Of a stretch of 38,330 nucleotides of DNA, positions 30,620 through 38,330 are shown in pieces. The DNA lies in the NCBI GenBank assembly GCA_944325115.1, contig CALUYX010000004.1, positions 1-38,330 of the forward strand. Direction: 5' to 3'. Each line of letters begins with the position of its first letter. Positions within the stretch are counted from its first letter, which is position 1. The stretch comes from Candidatus Gastranaerophilales bacterium (GTDB lineage Bacteria; Cyanobacteriota; Vampirovibrionia; Gastranaerophilales; Gastranaerophilaceae). Below the pieces are notes generated by a model. The model had not been told where the DNA came from. It saw nothing but the letters and a program-made list of their open reading frames with translations, and searched no databases. The translations under genes were made by a program, and so were the position numbers.

Positions 30620-33600
30620 ATGGCGGAGAATATTGAGTTAAAGCTGGAACAATTAACGGATGCTGTAAGGAGTTTGTATTCAAAACCCGTGATGTCAAAC
30701 AGCGAATTAAGCAACATGGTAACAAACATCTCACAAAGGTTTGAAAATACCACTGAAACAAATTCTCAAAAATTAATCGGCATCATAATCGGCGAAACAA
30801 AAAAAATTATAGAAGAAAAACAATATGAACTTCACCAACAATTAGGAGAATTTGAAAACGCCTTAAAACAAATATCACAAGATGTTTCTAACCCTAAAAT
30901 GTCCTTGGAAGTTTCAAAAATCCTCTCTGAAGTTTCTGACATATACGCAAAGCTGGGCAATCAGGAAGTTTCTCTGCAAAAGATAAATCAAAACCTTATC
31001 ACATCAAAATCATCTAACCCCATAAATGAAGTACTTAAATTAAGCAATGAATTTGCTGCATTCAGCAGAGGTTTTGACGGTATAACACATACGCTGAACA
31101 AAAACTTTACGGATTTTTTAAATCAAATAAAATCCTATAGCACAAAAGAAGAAATAACAGATATTCAACTTGAACTTGATACAATTAACGGAAATGTAAA
31201 CTCTATTATTTCCGCTATCGCAATAATAGACCATAAATACAAAGACTTAACAGGGCTTATTGAAGCTTTTGGCGAAAAAGAAACCATATTCAGTGAAAGC
31301 ATGGGACAAATCAGACAACTTAACGACAAGTTTGATTTGTTAAGCGAAGAAATGGCAAAAAAAGCTTCAAAAGAAAACATAGGTGAAATTAAAGGCTGTA
31401 TAAACCAACTAAGCGATAATGTCAAAAATCTGAGCAGCTCGGCTAATGAAACTTATGGTCAGAGTATACAAAGACTCAAAGATACACTTAACTCCATAGA
31501 AAACAAAATCAACCAAGCGCCCACCACTCAAGACATTAACGAAACAAAAGGCGAACTTAAAGTCCTTATGGACAAACTGAGTCTGCAAAGTTCTAATAAC
31601 AAAGATGAGTTAATAGGCAAAATTCAAGAAAACATCTCGTTATTGAGAGCACAAAATGATAATGAACTTAAAGGTCAGATTTTTGAATATACAAATGAAC
31701 TGAATCAAGGCATACATCATATAAATTCTCAAATAGCAAAAATACAAGACAACATTGAAAGTTCACTCTCACAAAGAACACAAAAGATGAATGACGATGT
31801 TGCATCACTAAAAGAAAAACTGGACATGTTGGCTCCTAACTTAAATAACATGTCGCAAGAAGCAATTATAAGCGAAATAAACGCTATAAATTCACAAATA
31901 TCAAGACTGCAAGACAACATTGAAAGTTCACTCTCACAAAGAACACAAAAGATGAATGACGATGTTGCATCACTAAAAGAAAAACTGGACATGTTGGCTC
32001 AAAACATGGGCAAAATATCCGGAGAAAACGTTCTAAATGAAATAAATACAATAGAAGATAATATAAGAACCATAACGAGAGATTCTCTATCAAGCATAGC
32101 AACTCTTATTGCGGGCGAATTTTCAAGTCTTGACAAGGCTCTTGAAAATAAAGAAATAAAATACAGTGAAAACCTTGACTTTGCGCTAAATAATTTAAGA
32201 GAAGATTTAAAATGCTACACTCAAAAGATTACAACTCTTAAAGACGAAGTTGCAGCAATTAATCAGGGTAACATAAAACTCTTACAAGAACCTATTGAAA
32301 ATGCTCTTAGAGATTTGAGCGAAATTACCATAAAACAACAGTTAAACAACATCAACCAAAATGTTAAAGACACAACCTCAAGCATTTTTACATCTTTTGA
32401 AAAAATCAAAGAAAATTTTGAACATACGCTCTCAGGCACAAACATTGAAATACTTTCACAACTGAAAGACACGATACCTGTTATCTCAGACAAACTGGAG
32501 GTATTAAGAAGTCAAATTACATATGTTAACAATGAAAATGCAGCGTCATTAAAACAAAATCTTCAAGAATCCTCAGAAACAATAAAAGCCTATATTGAAG
32601 ATATTAACTACAGAATAAAAAATGAAATAAAAAATTCATACAATGCGCCTTTAAATGAAATTAAAATTGATTTGCAAAATCTTTCAAATCACTTAACAGA
32701 AAGTGTTGAAAGCATAAAAGGCAACATTACAAAAGAGTTTAATTCTCACAAAGAAAACATAGAGGGACTTCTTTTAGAGCTTAAAAATTCTAACTCGGAA
32801 AATCCAAAGTCTAACGAAGAACTTCAAAACATTAAAAAAGACATTATAGAGGGCATATTAGGCTCAACACAAAACAACAAAGCAAATTTTATAATCATTG
32901 AAGAAAAAATAAATAAAATCATTGAAGAACAACTAAAACTTCAGTCTGACAACACAAACGAAGTTGTTCTTGAGATTATAAACACCGTTCTTGAAAAAAT
33001 TGAGAACAATAACCAGCAACAAATACACAACGCAAAAGAATTGCTTGAAGAAATTCAAACAAGCAATTCGCAAATAGTTGAAAAGATAGAAACAGAAGCA
33101 AAAAATGACCAAAATTCTCTTTTGGGTAATGAAATTGGTTTAAAACTGGAATCCCTTGAAGAAAAACTTTCTTATTATCCTGATAAAGAAGAAATTCAAG
33201 AATCCATATCTTCAATAAGAGAACATCTTGATTCTCTCAACAGCGATTTATTAGACCAGCTTACAGATAAGCTTAATGAAATCGCAGGGGAGAATGATGA
33301 ATTTTCAAGCGAGAAAAACTCGCAAGTGAGCGAATATTTGTCAAAAATTGATGAGTATCTTGCAAATGTTGAATATCTCAAAAACAATTTAAGCGAAGAT
33401 TTAAAAGAATCTATAGGAACTGAAACAAAAGACTTAAAAGAAAAACTCGAGTCTGCTTTTAATGCAAGAAATGATGAGATAAGAATTGAAACATTTAACC
33501 TCATACAAAAAATTGCAAATGTTGAAACAAATATAGACAAGATAACAAACAACATTTCAAAAATAACAAGTTCAACAGACGACACAAGCTATGCTTATTC

Positions 33601-34129
33601 TCTTCAAGATGTTGAATCAGACATTGCAAAATTAAGACTAAGCATAGAAAAAAATATAAAAGGTGATAATTACAAAGAATTTATCAACAGGCTTATTGAA
33701 CTTAAAAACATTAACCTTGAAAACAACAAGTTAAACCACCTGATTGAAGGGCAAATGTCCCATCTTAACGCTTGGTTTAAATCTGCAACCCAAAAACTTG
33801 AGATACTTTCTCAAAAGGTTGAAAACGCAGAACAAATGAGCATGGAAGAAATTAAAACCAGACTCATTCGCTCTGAAAAATCTCCAAGCGGGGCAAAAAT
33901 TGATGAAGTAAGCGAAAGACAAATTTCATATCTTGAAGAATTAGACGAAAAACTCTCTCTTCTTCTGCAAAAACAAAATAACGAATTTGACCCGACATCA
34001 TTTATTGATGTTACTTATCAAAACATGAAACAAACAAAAGACTTATCCTCTCGTATGGATGAGCTTGAAATCAAAATTGATAAAATCCAAGGCTACATGG
34101 AAAAAATCGTAGCCTACATAGAAGAATAG
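30620..34129 (+). CDS. Giant coiled-coil protein of unknown function
   Basis: A 1169-residue protein, almost wholly helical and without a signal peptide or membrane helix. Heptad-like patterns run throughout, with many Asn, Glu, Lys, Ile, Leu and Ser and little Pro or Gly. It starts MAENIELKLEQLTDAVRSLY and ends with helices of KIDKIQGYMEKIVAYIEE. A 91-base exact repeat encodes two 30-residue copies around residue 375-460. Such proteins often form cytoskeletal filaments or tethers, but nothing specific is seen. Its 3' end overlaps the convergent methyltransferase by 16 bases. Family not recognised. Confidence 0.85.
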   Translation: MAENIELKLEQLTDAVRSLYSKPVMSNSELSNMVTNISQRFENTTETNSQKLIGIIIGETKKIIEEKQYELHQQLGEFENALKQISQDVSNPKMSLEVSKILSEVSDIYAKLGNQEVSLQKINQNLITSKSSNPINEVLKLSNEFAAFSRGFDGITHTLNKNFTDFLNQIKSYSTKEEITDIQLELDTINGNVNSIISAIAIIDHKYKDLTGLIEAFGEKETIFSESMGQIRQLNDKFDLLSEEMAKKASKENIGEIKGCINQLSDNVKNLSSSANETYGQSIQRLKDTLNSIENKINQAPTTQDINETKGELKVLMDKLSLQSSNNKDELIGKIQENISLLRAQNDNELKGQIFEYTNELNQGIHHINSQIAKIQDNIESSLSQRTQKMNDDVASLKEKLDMLAPNLNNMSQEAIISEINAINSQISRLQDNIESSLSQRTQKMNDDVASLKEKLDMLAQNMGKISGENVLNEINTIEDNIRTITRDSLSSIATLIAGEFSSLDKALENKEIKYSENLDFALNNLREDLKCYTQKITTLKDEVAAINQGNIKLLQEPIENALRDLSEITIKQQLNNINQNVKDTTSSIFTSFEKIKENFEHTLSGTNIEILSQLKDTIPVISDKLEVLRSQITYVNNENAASLKQNLQESSETIKAYIEDINYRIKNEIKNSYNAPLNEIKIDLQNLSNHLTESVESIKGNITKEFNSHKENIEGLLLELKNSNSENPKSNEELQNIKKDIIEGILGSTQNNKANFIIIEEKINKIIEEQLKLQSDNTNEVVLEIINTVLEKIENNNQQQIHNAKELLEEIQTSNSQIVEKIETEAKNDQNSLLGNEIGLKLESLEEKLSYYPDKEEIQESISSIREHLDSLNSDLLDQLTDKLNEIAGENDEFSSEKNSQVSEYLSKIDEYLANVEYLKNNLSEDLKESIGTETKDLKEKLESAFNARNDEIRIETFNLIQKIANVETNIDKITNNISKITSSTDDTSYAYSLQDVESDIAKLRLSIEKNIKGDNYKEFINRLIELKNINLENNKLNHLIEGQMSHLNAWFKSATQKLEILSQKVENAEQMSMEEIKTRLIRSEKSPSGAKIDEVSERQISYLEELDEKLSLLLQKQNNEFDPTSFIDVTYQNMKQTKDLSSRMDELEIKIDKIQGYMEKIVAYIEE
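31745..31835 (+). repeat. 91-base exact direct repeat in the coiled-coil gene, copy 1
   Basis: Identical to 31910-32000 base for base, offset 165 bases (55 codons), so the frame is kept. It encodes QDNIESSLSQRTQKMNDDVA and the following SLKEKLDMLA. Confidence 0.95.
31910..32000 (+). repeat. 91-base exact direct repeat in the coiled-coil gene, copy 2
   Basis: Second copy of the unit at 31745-31835. The next base differs (A against C). The segments just upstream of the copies are only loosely similar (HHINSQIAKI against NAINSQISRL), so the exact part is the recent one. Confidence 0.95.
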
Positions 34130-34935
34130 TTCTTAATATATGAACTTGCACCCATAAGCTCCGAGCTTTCAAACTCAGCTTGTCTTGCTTTTAGCATTTC
34201 ATCGGCGCTTGCGTTCAGGTTTTTATCTCTGTAGGGGATAGCTGCTTTTGTGTTTAACATGCCTAAATCAAAATCATCAAGCGGAAGTTTTATGTATTTT
34301 TTATCAAACGCACAAACGCTGGCGCAAGAGTGGTTTTTTTCATCTAAAATTTTGCCTAAATAAAACCCTGCTATCTGCATAGCCTTTCTTACAGGCTGAG
34401 CGGAACAATAGGTCACAAGAACGCCCGTGTCTTTTAAAAGTCTTTTTAATTCATAAAAAAACTCCACACTCCACAGCGTGGGCAGTTTATTTGGCGCAAA
34501 AGCATCAAGGAATATGACATCATAGGGCTCTGTTAATTTTTTTATGCTTTTTCTGGCGTCATCAATATAAAAATTTATTTTTGAATTACCAAGTTTTCTC
34601 TCACCTCTTAAGAACTCGTTAATCTCAGGGCTATAAAAATCGCACGTTTTTGAATACTCAACAAGTTCTCTGTCCCATTCAAGCGCGTCAATTATAATAT
34701 CGCAATTTTTATAAAAAGAAAGGGCGTTTTTTGAGTTGTAGCCTATGCCGTAGCAAACATCCAAAACCCTCACAAGAGAAGAATTTTTAGTTCTTTGTTC
34801 AAAATCGCTCGGGATGATGAATTTTTCTATACTTTCTTTTTGCGCACCCTCTCTTGAGTGATAAATTTCATTTAATTCTTTGTTAAAAAGCCCCACTGAG
34901 CCGTCTTTTGTTGTAAAAATTTCTATATTTTTCAT
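34114..34935 (-). CDS. MnmC-like methyltransferase (DUF752 domain)
   Basis: A 273-residue protein matching the methyltransferase half of MnmC, which methylates aminomethyl-uridine at the tRNA wobble base; single-domain versions are called MnmD. Seen: SAM site VLDVCYGIGYNSKNAL, acidic LEWDRELV, and the typical VIFLDAFAPNKLPTLWS followed by YCSAQPVRKAMQIAGF. The FAD-dependent oxidase domain of full MnmC is absent. I chose the ATG at 34935, because TATAAT (34942-34947, minus strand) ends six bases before it; a start at 34959 would contain the promoter box. Leaderless mRNA likely. Confidence 0.88.
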   Translation of the reverse strand: MKNIEIFTTKDGSVGLFNKELNEIYHSREGAQKESIEKFIIPSDFEQRTKNSSLVRVLDVCYGIGYNSKNALSFYKNCDIIIDALEWDRELVEYSKTCDFYSPEINEFLRGERKLGNSKINFYIDDARKSIKKLTEPYDVIFLDAFAPNKLPTLWSVEFFYELKRLLKDTGVLVTYCSAQPVRKAMQIAGFYLGKILDEKNHSCASVCAFDKKYIKLPLDDFDLGMLNTKAAIPYRDKNLNASADEMLKARQAEFESSELMGASSYIKNYSSM

Positions 34936-35030
34936 AAAAATATTATACAAAAAACGCAAAATATAATTCGCACATGCAAATTTTTTTGTTTACAAGTTTT
35001 GTCCACTAGCAACACAAGGAGAGATGAAAT

Positions 35031-36077
35031 ATGTTTATACAACCGGTCAGACTTTTCTGCAATTTTAAAGGAAATATAAATTCAGAAAAAACTAATAGTT
35101 TAGAACCAAAAGAAAGTTCAAATAAAGAAAAAATTATGAACAGTACCGACGCAATGAGCATTTTAGGTGCAAATAATGCTGCTGCAATAAAAAATAATAA
35201 AGCAGCCGATAAGGTAAAATTTGCTCTTGCAGATGTAGAAGCTACGCGCAAAAATATAGACGCTTTTGTTCAAAATATGCGAAATGAAATTGATGAAACA
35301 GCAAAAAGCGCAAAAGAATTATTCAATGAAACAATGGAACAATACGCCAAAGGAGATGAAACAGCTCCCGATGGCACTGTTTTAAGGAAAATTACAACTG
35401 ATAACACAAAAAAAATTATGAAAGAATTTAACAAAGACGGCAAAGTTGTAAGAAAAACCACATTTCTTAAAGGTGAACATATTATCATAGAAGATGGTTT
35501 AGAAAAATTTCCCGATAAATCTTGGAAAGCCGACAGAATAGTTTATTACGATACAAAAGGAACTCCAACATGGTACAAAGAAGGTCTTGAATATTTTCCG
35601 GATAAGTCATGGAGTACAAAAAAAGCAATAATTTTTAGTGATGAAAAACCCTTTTCATACATAAAAAACTACCGAGGGGTAGATGATTATGTAATAGAAA
35701 AAGAAGAAGAAGTAATGTTTCAAAACGGCAAGCCTGACAAATATATGAAAGGCTTGGAAAATTTTCCCGATGGTTCAAGAAAATTTGCAGTATATATCTG
35801 GTTTTTCGATGGAAATCCGGCGCGATATTTAGAAAACTTTATAGAACAAAATGACGGCGCATATCAAGCCACAAAAGACATGTTGTTTTTTGCCACAGAG
35901 CCTCGCTGGTATCGAATAAACAGTAAATATTATGCCGATAATTCAAGAAAAGCAGAAAAAGAAATAATGTTTGAAAACGGAGAGGCACAAAACTACAGAG
36001 AAAACTGCAAAGCATCACCTGAAGGCAAAATACAAGCCGAAGAACAATACGAACTAACAGATAACGGCTGGAAATAA
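35031..36077 (+). CDS. Protein of about six ~29-residue repeats, function unknown
   Basis: A 348-residue protein. AAGGAG lies about nine bases before the ATG. Residues 1-120 are helical and charged, with NAAAIKNNKAADKVKFALA. From about residue 150 the protein is a chain of ~27-29-residue units of the form GLExFPDxSWxxxxxIxF, then DxxPxxYxxN. Examples are GLEKFPDKSWKADRIVYYD, GLEYFPDKSWSTKKAIIF and GLENFPDGSRKFAVYIW. This resembles MORN-like or YwqK-like beta repeats in character, but the unit differs. There is no signal peptide. A terminator follows. Possibly a partner-binding protein. Confidence 0.8.
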   Translation: MFIQPVRLFCNFKGNINSEKTNSLEPKESSNKEKIMNSTDAMSILGANNAAAIKNNKAADKVKFALADVEATRKNIDAFVQNMRNEIDETAKSAKELFNETMEQYAKGDETAPDGTVLRKITTDNTKKIMKEFNKDGKVVRKTTFLKGEHIIIEDGLEKFPDKSWKADRIVYYDTKGTPTWYKEGLEYFPDKSWSTKKAIIFSDEKPFSYIKNYRGVDDYVIEKEEEVMFQNGKPDKYMKGLENFPDGSRKFAVYIWFFDGNPARYLENFIEQNDGAYQATKDMLFFATEPRWYRINSKYYADNSRKAEKEIMFENGEAQNYRENCKASPEGKIQAEEQYELTDNGWK

Positions 36078-36090
36078 ATTAAATGCAAAA

Positions 36091-36130
36091 TAAAAACCCC
36101 TAAAACCTTTATCAGGTCTTAGGGGTTTAA
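36091..36130. terminator. Hairpin serving as terminator between convergent units
   Basis: AAACCCCTAA (36094-36103) pairs with TTAGGGGTTT (36119-36128), with an inner ACCT/AGGT pair. On the minus strand it is followed by a T run, ending the transporter unit; on the plus strand it follows the repeat protein but has no T run. Confidence 0.75.
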
Positions 36131-36146
36131 TTATACTACATTACAT

Positions 36147-36248
36147 TTATGCCAAAAGATGAGCTAAAATAGCCATAAATATAACCATTACAACAAACAT
36201 GACACATCCTATTATCACGTCTTTGTTGTTGTGTTTAAATTCATTCAT
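36147..36248 (-). CDS. Small single-pass membrane peptide (33 aa)
   Basis: Below the usual size limit. The ORF starts at 36248 with AAAGG six to seven bases upstream. It starts MNEFKHNNKDVIIGC and continues as one hydrophobic helix containing VMFVVMVIFMAILAHLL. It begins 11 bases after the transporter stop and is followed by the hairpin terminator, so it is the last gene of that unit. Small membrane peptides in such places often tune a transporter; that is inference. Confidence 0.7.
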   Translation of the reverse strand: MNEFKHNNKDVIIGCVMFVVMVIFMAILAHLLA

Positions 36249-36259
36249 TTTTAACCTTT

Positions 36260-37585
36260 CTACCTTAAAAATCTAAGGTATACATAAACACTGCTCAGTA
36301 TTAATGAAATAGCAACGCAAATTACACCGTATTTCATAAAATACAAAAATCCAATAGGATAACCCTTATTTGCAGAGTTTTCAGATACATAAACATTTGC
36401 CGCAGCGCCTATTATGGTTAAGTTGCCGCCAAGGCAAGCACCTAAAGATAAGCACCACCAAATAGGATAAGCATACGCCGCACCAAGTTCACGCTGAATT
36501 TCCGCAATCAAAGGCGCCATAGTTGCAGTGTACGGAATGTTATCTATAATACCTGAAGCTATGCCTGATATCCAAAGCACAAGGCCACATGTCATAGCTT
36601 TTGAACCTTGTGTTACATCAATCAGCCACTGCGCCATAAGTTTAATACCGCCTGAAGCTTCAAGAGCACCTATTATTACAAATAAGCCGATGAAGAAAAA
36701 TATAGTGTTCCACTCAACATCGCGCAAAATTTGGTCAGGTTTTTCAAAAAGCAAAAGAATGCTCGCACCAAGCATAGCTACTATACTTGTTTCAAGGTGA
36801 ATTTTATCATGCAGTACAAAACCTAAAATTACAAAGAATAATACGGTCAATGAACGAAACATCAAAGGCATATCTTCGATGGTTTTTGAGTTGTCTATTT
36901 CCATTACCGATTTCATTTTCTCTTCACTTGTTACAAGTTTTTTTCTGAAAATAAAATACATAACGCCGATTACCGCAAGCAAAATTAGCGCAACAATGCC
37001 TGTTAATTCTTTTATAAAGTCCATAAAAGAAAAACCTGCAGCAGAGCCTATAATGATGTTTGGCGGGTCACCGATAAGAGTTGCCGTTCCGCCTATATTT
37101 GAAGCAAAAATTTCAACTATTAAATATGGCAGAGGATTTATGTCCAATTTTTTTGCAATTGCAAAAGTTACGGGCAAAATCAAAATAACCGTTGTAACAT
37201 TATCCAAAAGCGCACTTACAGCAGCTGTGAATATGCCGAGCATAAAAAGTATTTTAACAGGATGACCTTTTGTAAATTTCAAAAGTTCATTTGCTATCCA
37301 GCTAAATACACCGCTCCTTGTAGTAATAGCAACGATAATCATCATTGACACAAGCAAAAATATTACGTTGAAATCTACAAAATTGATAAAATAATGCGGA
37401 TTTATCATGCCGTCTGATATTTTTGTCTGACTTACAAGACCAAGCAAAATAACCGCCGTAGCGCCAATTAGCGCTATTGTAACTTTAGGAATTTTCTCAA
37501 GTGCAATAAAAATATACGCTAAAATCAAAATGGCGGCACTCAGCGCAACCGCATGGGTTGAAACAAAAGTCTGAATCATCTCCAT
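36260..37585 (-). CDS. ArsB/NhaD-type ion transporter
   Basis: A 441-residue inner-membrane protein of the ion transporter (IT) superfamily with 11-12 helices. Seen: VALIGATAVILLG-like first helices, DFNVIFLLVSMMIIV, the conserved SALLDNVTTVILILPVTFAI, ASNIGGTATLIGDPPNIIIG in the first half and the matching SGIIDNIPYTATMAPLI and GGNLTIIGAAANV in the second. These DN and GG-x-x-T-x-I-G pairs are the family hallmark. It could carry sodium or a dicarboxylate or arsenite anion. A Na+/H+ or sodium-linked role is suggested by the OadG-like gene just upstream. The ribosome binding site is GGGGAG. It starts three bases after the OadG stop. Confidence 0.87.
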   Translation of the reverse strand: MEMIQTFVSTHAVALSAAILILAYIFIALEKIPKVTIALIGATAVILLGLVSQTKISDGMINPHYFINFVDFNVIFLLVSMMIIVAITTRSGVFSWIANELLKFTKGHPVKILFMLGIFTAAVSALLDNVTTVILILPVTFAIAKKLDINPLPYLIVEIFASNIGGTATLIGDPPNIIIGSAAGFSFMDFIKELTGIVALILLAVIGVMYFIFRKKLVTSEEKMKSVMEIDNSKTIEDMPLMFRSLTVLFFVILGFVLHDKIHLETSIVAMLGASILLLFEKPDQILRDVEWNTIFFFIGLFVIIGALEASGGIKLMAQWLIDVTQGSKAMTCGLVLWISGIASGIIDNIPYTATMAPLIAEIQRELGAAYAYPIWWCLSLGACLGGNLTIIGAAANVYVSENSANKGYPIGFLYFMKYGVICVAISLILSSVYVYLRFLR

Positions 37586-37588
37586 ATT

Positions 37589-37843
37589 CTATCTCCCCGT
37601 TCTTTGCAGGTTAAGTATAGACGCTATTGCAACAGCCACCATTTCTTCTTCGCCTGTTTGTGTTTTCTTCTTAGAAGGAGTTGTTTCAACAACTTTTGGA
37701 GGGAATTTTTTGTTCAGATAAGCAACAATGCTTGATGTTATGTTCATGGCAAAAATCATAATAGTTAAGAATGCAAATACGACAAGCATACCTACAATAG
37801 TAATTATAACGCCGTCAGATATGGCGCTTACAAAATTTTCCAT
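37589..37843 (-). CDS. OadG-like decarboxylase gamma subunit
   Basis: An 84-residue protein with one N-terminal membrane helix (GVIITIVGMLVVFAFLTIMI) and the OadG end EEEMVAVAIASILNLQR. OadG is the small subunit of sodium-pumping decarboxylases (oxaloacetate or methylmalonyl-CoA), where it joins the OadA and OadB subunits. Neither alpha nor beta gene is in the window. AAAGGAG gives a good ribosome binding site. The tight coupling to the transporter gene suggests a joint role in sodium balance. Confidence 0.8.
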   Translation of the reverse strand: MENFVSAISDGVIITIVGMLVVFAFLTIMIFAMNITSSIVAYLNKKFPPKVVETTPSKKKTQTGEEEMVAVAIASILNLQRTGR

Positions 37844-37892
37844 TATTATTCTCCTTTATTTTTTAACTGACTTTTAAAAAACAAAGGAAAAA

Positions 37893-38264
37893 CTAAGGCG
37901 CTCGCCTGTTTATTTCGGTTGAGTATGCGAGTTTAGTGCAATTTATTTTGAGAAATGAATTATCGTAAATATATTTTATGAGAGCTTGAAACTGGCTGTA
38001 TCTAAATTCCAGAGGAAAATTAGAAACATATTGGTTGTTTGACTCTCTCTGAGATGAAACCGATTTTGTAGAAATATTCTGACATACAAAATGAGAATCA
38101 TTTTGAGATTTGTTCAACATGCCGTTTTGAGAACTGTTTAAAACAAAATCCTTATGTGAGATTTTTGCGCTGTGGTAATACTGCGCATTATCAGCGCAAA
38201 GCGCGGTATATGCAAAAAGCTGCACGCATATGAATATGAAAGTAAATAAAATTCTCAAATTCAT
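37893..38264 (-). CDS. Secreted small protein of unknown function
   Basis: A 123-residue protein with a signal peptide (MNLRILFTFIFICVQLFAYT, cleavage near residue 23 at LCA). The mature part is Ser/Asn/Gln-rich with SSQNGMLNKSQNDSHFVCQN and a helical, aromatic stretch, FRYSQFQALIKYIYDNSFLK, then cysteine in INCTKLAY. TAAAAT (38271-38276 on the minus strand) ends six bases before the ATG, so the mRNA is probably leaderless. It precedes the OadG-like gene by about 50 bases. Family not recognised. Confidence 0.72.
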   Translation of the reverse strand: MNLRILFTFIFICVQLFAYTALCADNAQYYHSAKISHKDFVLNSSQNGMLNKSQNDSHFVCQNISTKSVSSQRESNNQYVSNFPLEFRYSQFQALIKYIYDNSFLKINCTKLAYSTEINRRAP

Positions 38265-38330
38265 AATTGTATTTTATACACAAAATATCACTCTTGCAAG
38301 GCAAGACCGTCAACAAGGACAAAACGCCCT

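Noticed and set aside
33196-33585. 129-codon minus-strand ORF, and other antisense frames in the coiled-coil gene
   Set aside because: Shadow frames with Ser/Phe/Leu-rich composition from the complementary strand of the helical repeats.
36879-37265. 128-codon plus-strand ORF
   Set aside because: Antisense to the transporter; its composition is a reflection of the membrane helices on the other strand.

Overview
The window is AT-rich, gene-dense bacterial DNA on the standard code. It carries a flagellar-type export core (FliP, FliQ, FliR), a Kdo-8-phosphate synthase (so probably an LPS-bearing outer membrane), a Gram-positive-style MurT ligase, class 1B dihydroorotate dehydrogenase with its PyrK partner, and a large-type SRP RNA. 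It also has a family-10-like glycosidase with an N-terminal domain of a kind I associate with cyanobacterial homologues. Together these fit a non-photosynthetic relative of Cyanobacteria (Melainabacteria/Vampirovibrionia, perhaps gut Gastranaerophilales). That placement is inference from gene content, not from a marker-gene tree.

Layout. 1-2139: end of fliP, fliQ with a long hydrophilic tail, an exported small protein, and fliR. 2221-6100: a small unknown gene, kdsA (-), recA-rfbA (+), and two unknown genes (-). 6158-8990: murT, then convergently a soluble protein carrying an FlhA-type cytoplasmic domain behind a different N-terminus. 9027-9281: SRP RNA (-). 9417-12300: small unknown genes and a secreted glycosidase-like protein. 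12382-14017: two tandem Xre-type regulators with palindromic operator candidates and a GlmS-like SIS protein without a glutaminase domain. 14032-17367: hemW, two small unknown genes, dxr and a ribbon-helix-helix protein. 17368-17963: a gene-poor stretch with a GC-rich direct repeat, a terminator, a perfect 24-bp palindrome and a promoter leading to a Cys-rich 74-aa protein. 18270-27499: one minus-strand operon, pyrK-pyrD-pyrE-pyrB-pyrC-pyrF-carA-carB, which should encode all of UMP synthesis, preceded by a leader with a 12-codon ORF and an intrinsic terminator. 27625-36077: an unknown protein, a GH13-like enzyme, a 1169-aa coiled-coil protein, an MnmC-like methyltransferase and a protein built of ~29-residue repeats. 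36147-38264: a minus-strand group with an OadG-like subunit, an ArsB/NhaD-type transporter, a 33-aa membrane peptide and a secreted small protein.

How it fits together. The most unusual gene is at 7542-8990: it has the cytoplasmic domain of the flagellar/type III export gate protein FlhA but none of its membrane helices, in the same window as fliPQR. Regulation is also notable. Nine genes have a TATAAT or TAAAAT box only 6-7 nt before the start codon, suggesting leaderless mRNAs, and the pyr operon has the layout of a translation-coupled attenuator. Six convergent gene pairs overlap or abut at their stop codons. I found no tRNA, CRISPR array, insertion sequence or replication origin.
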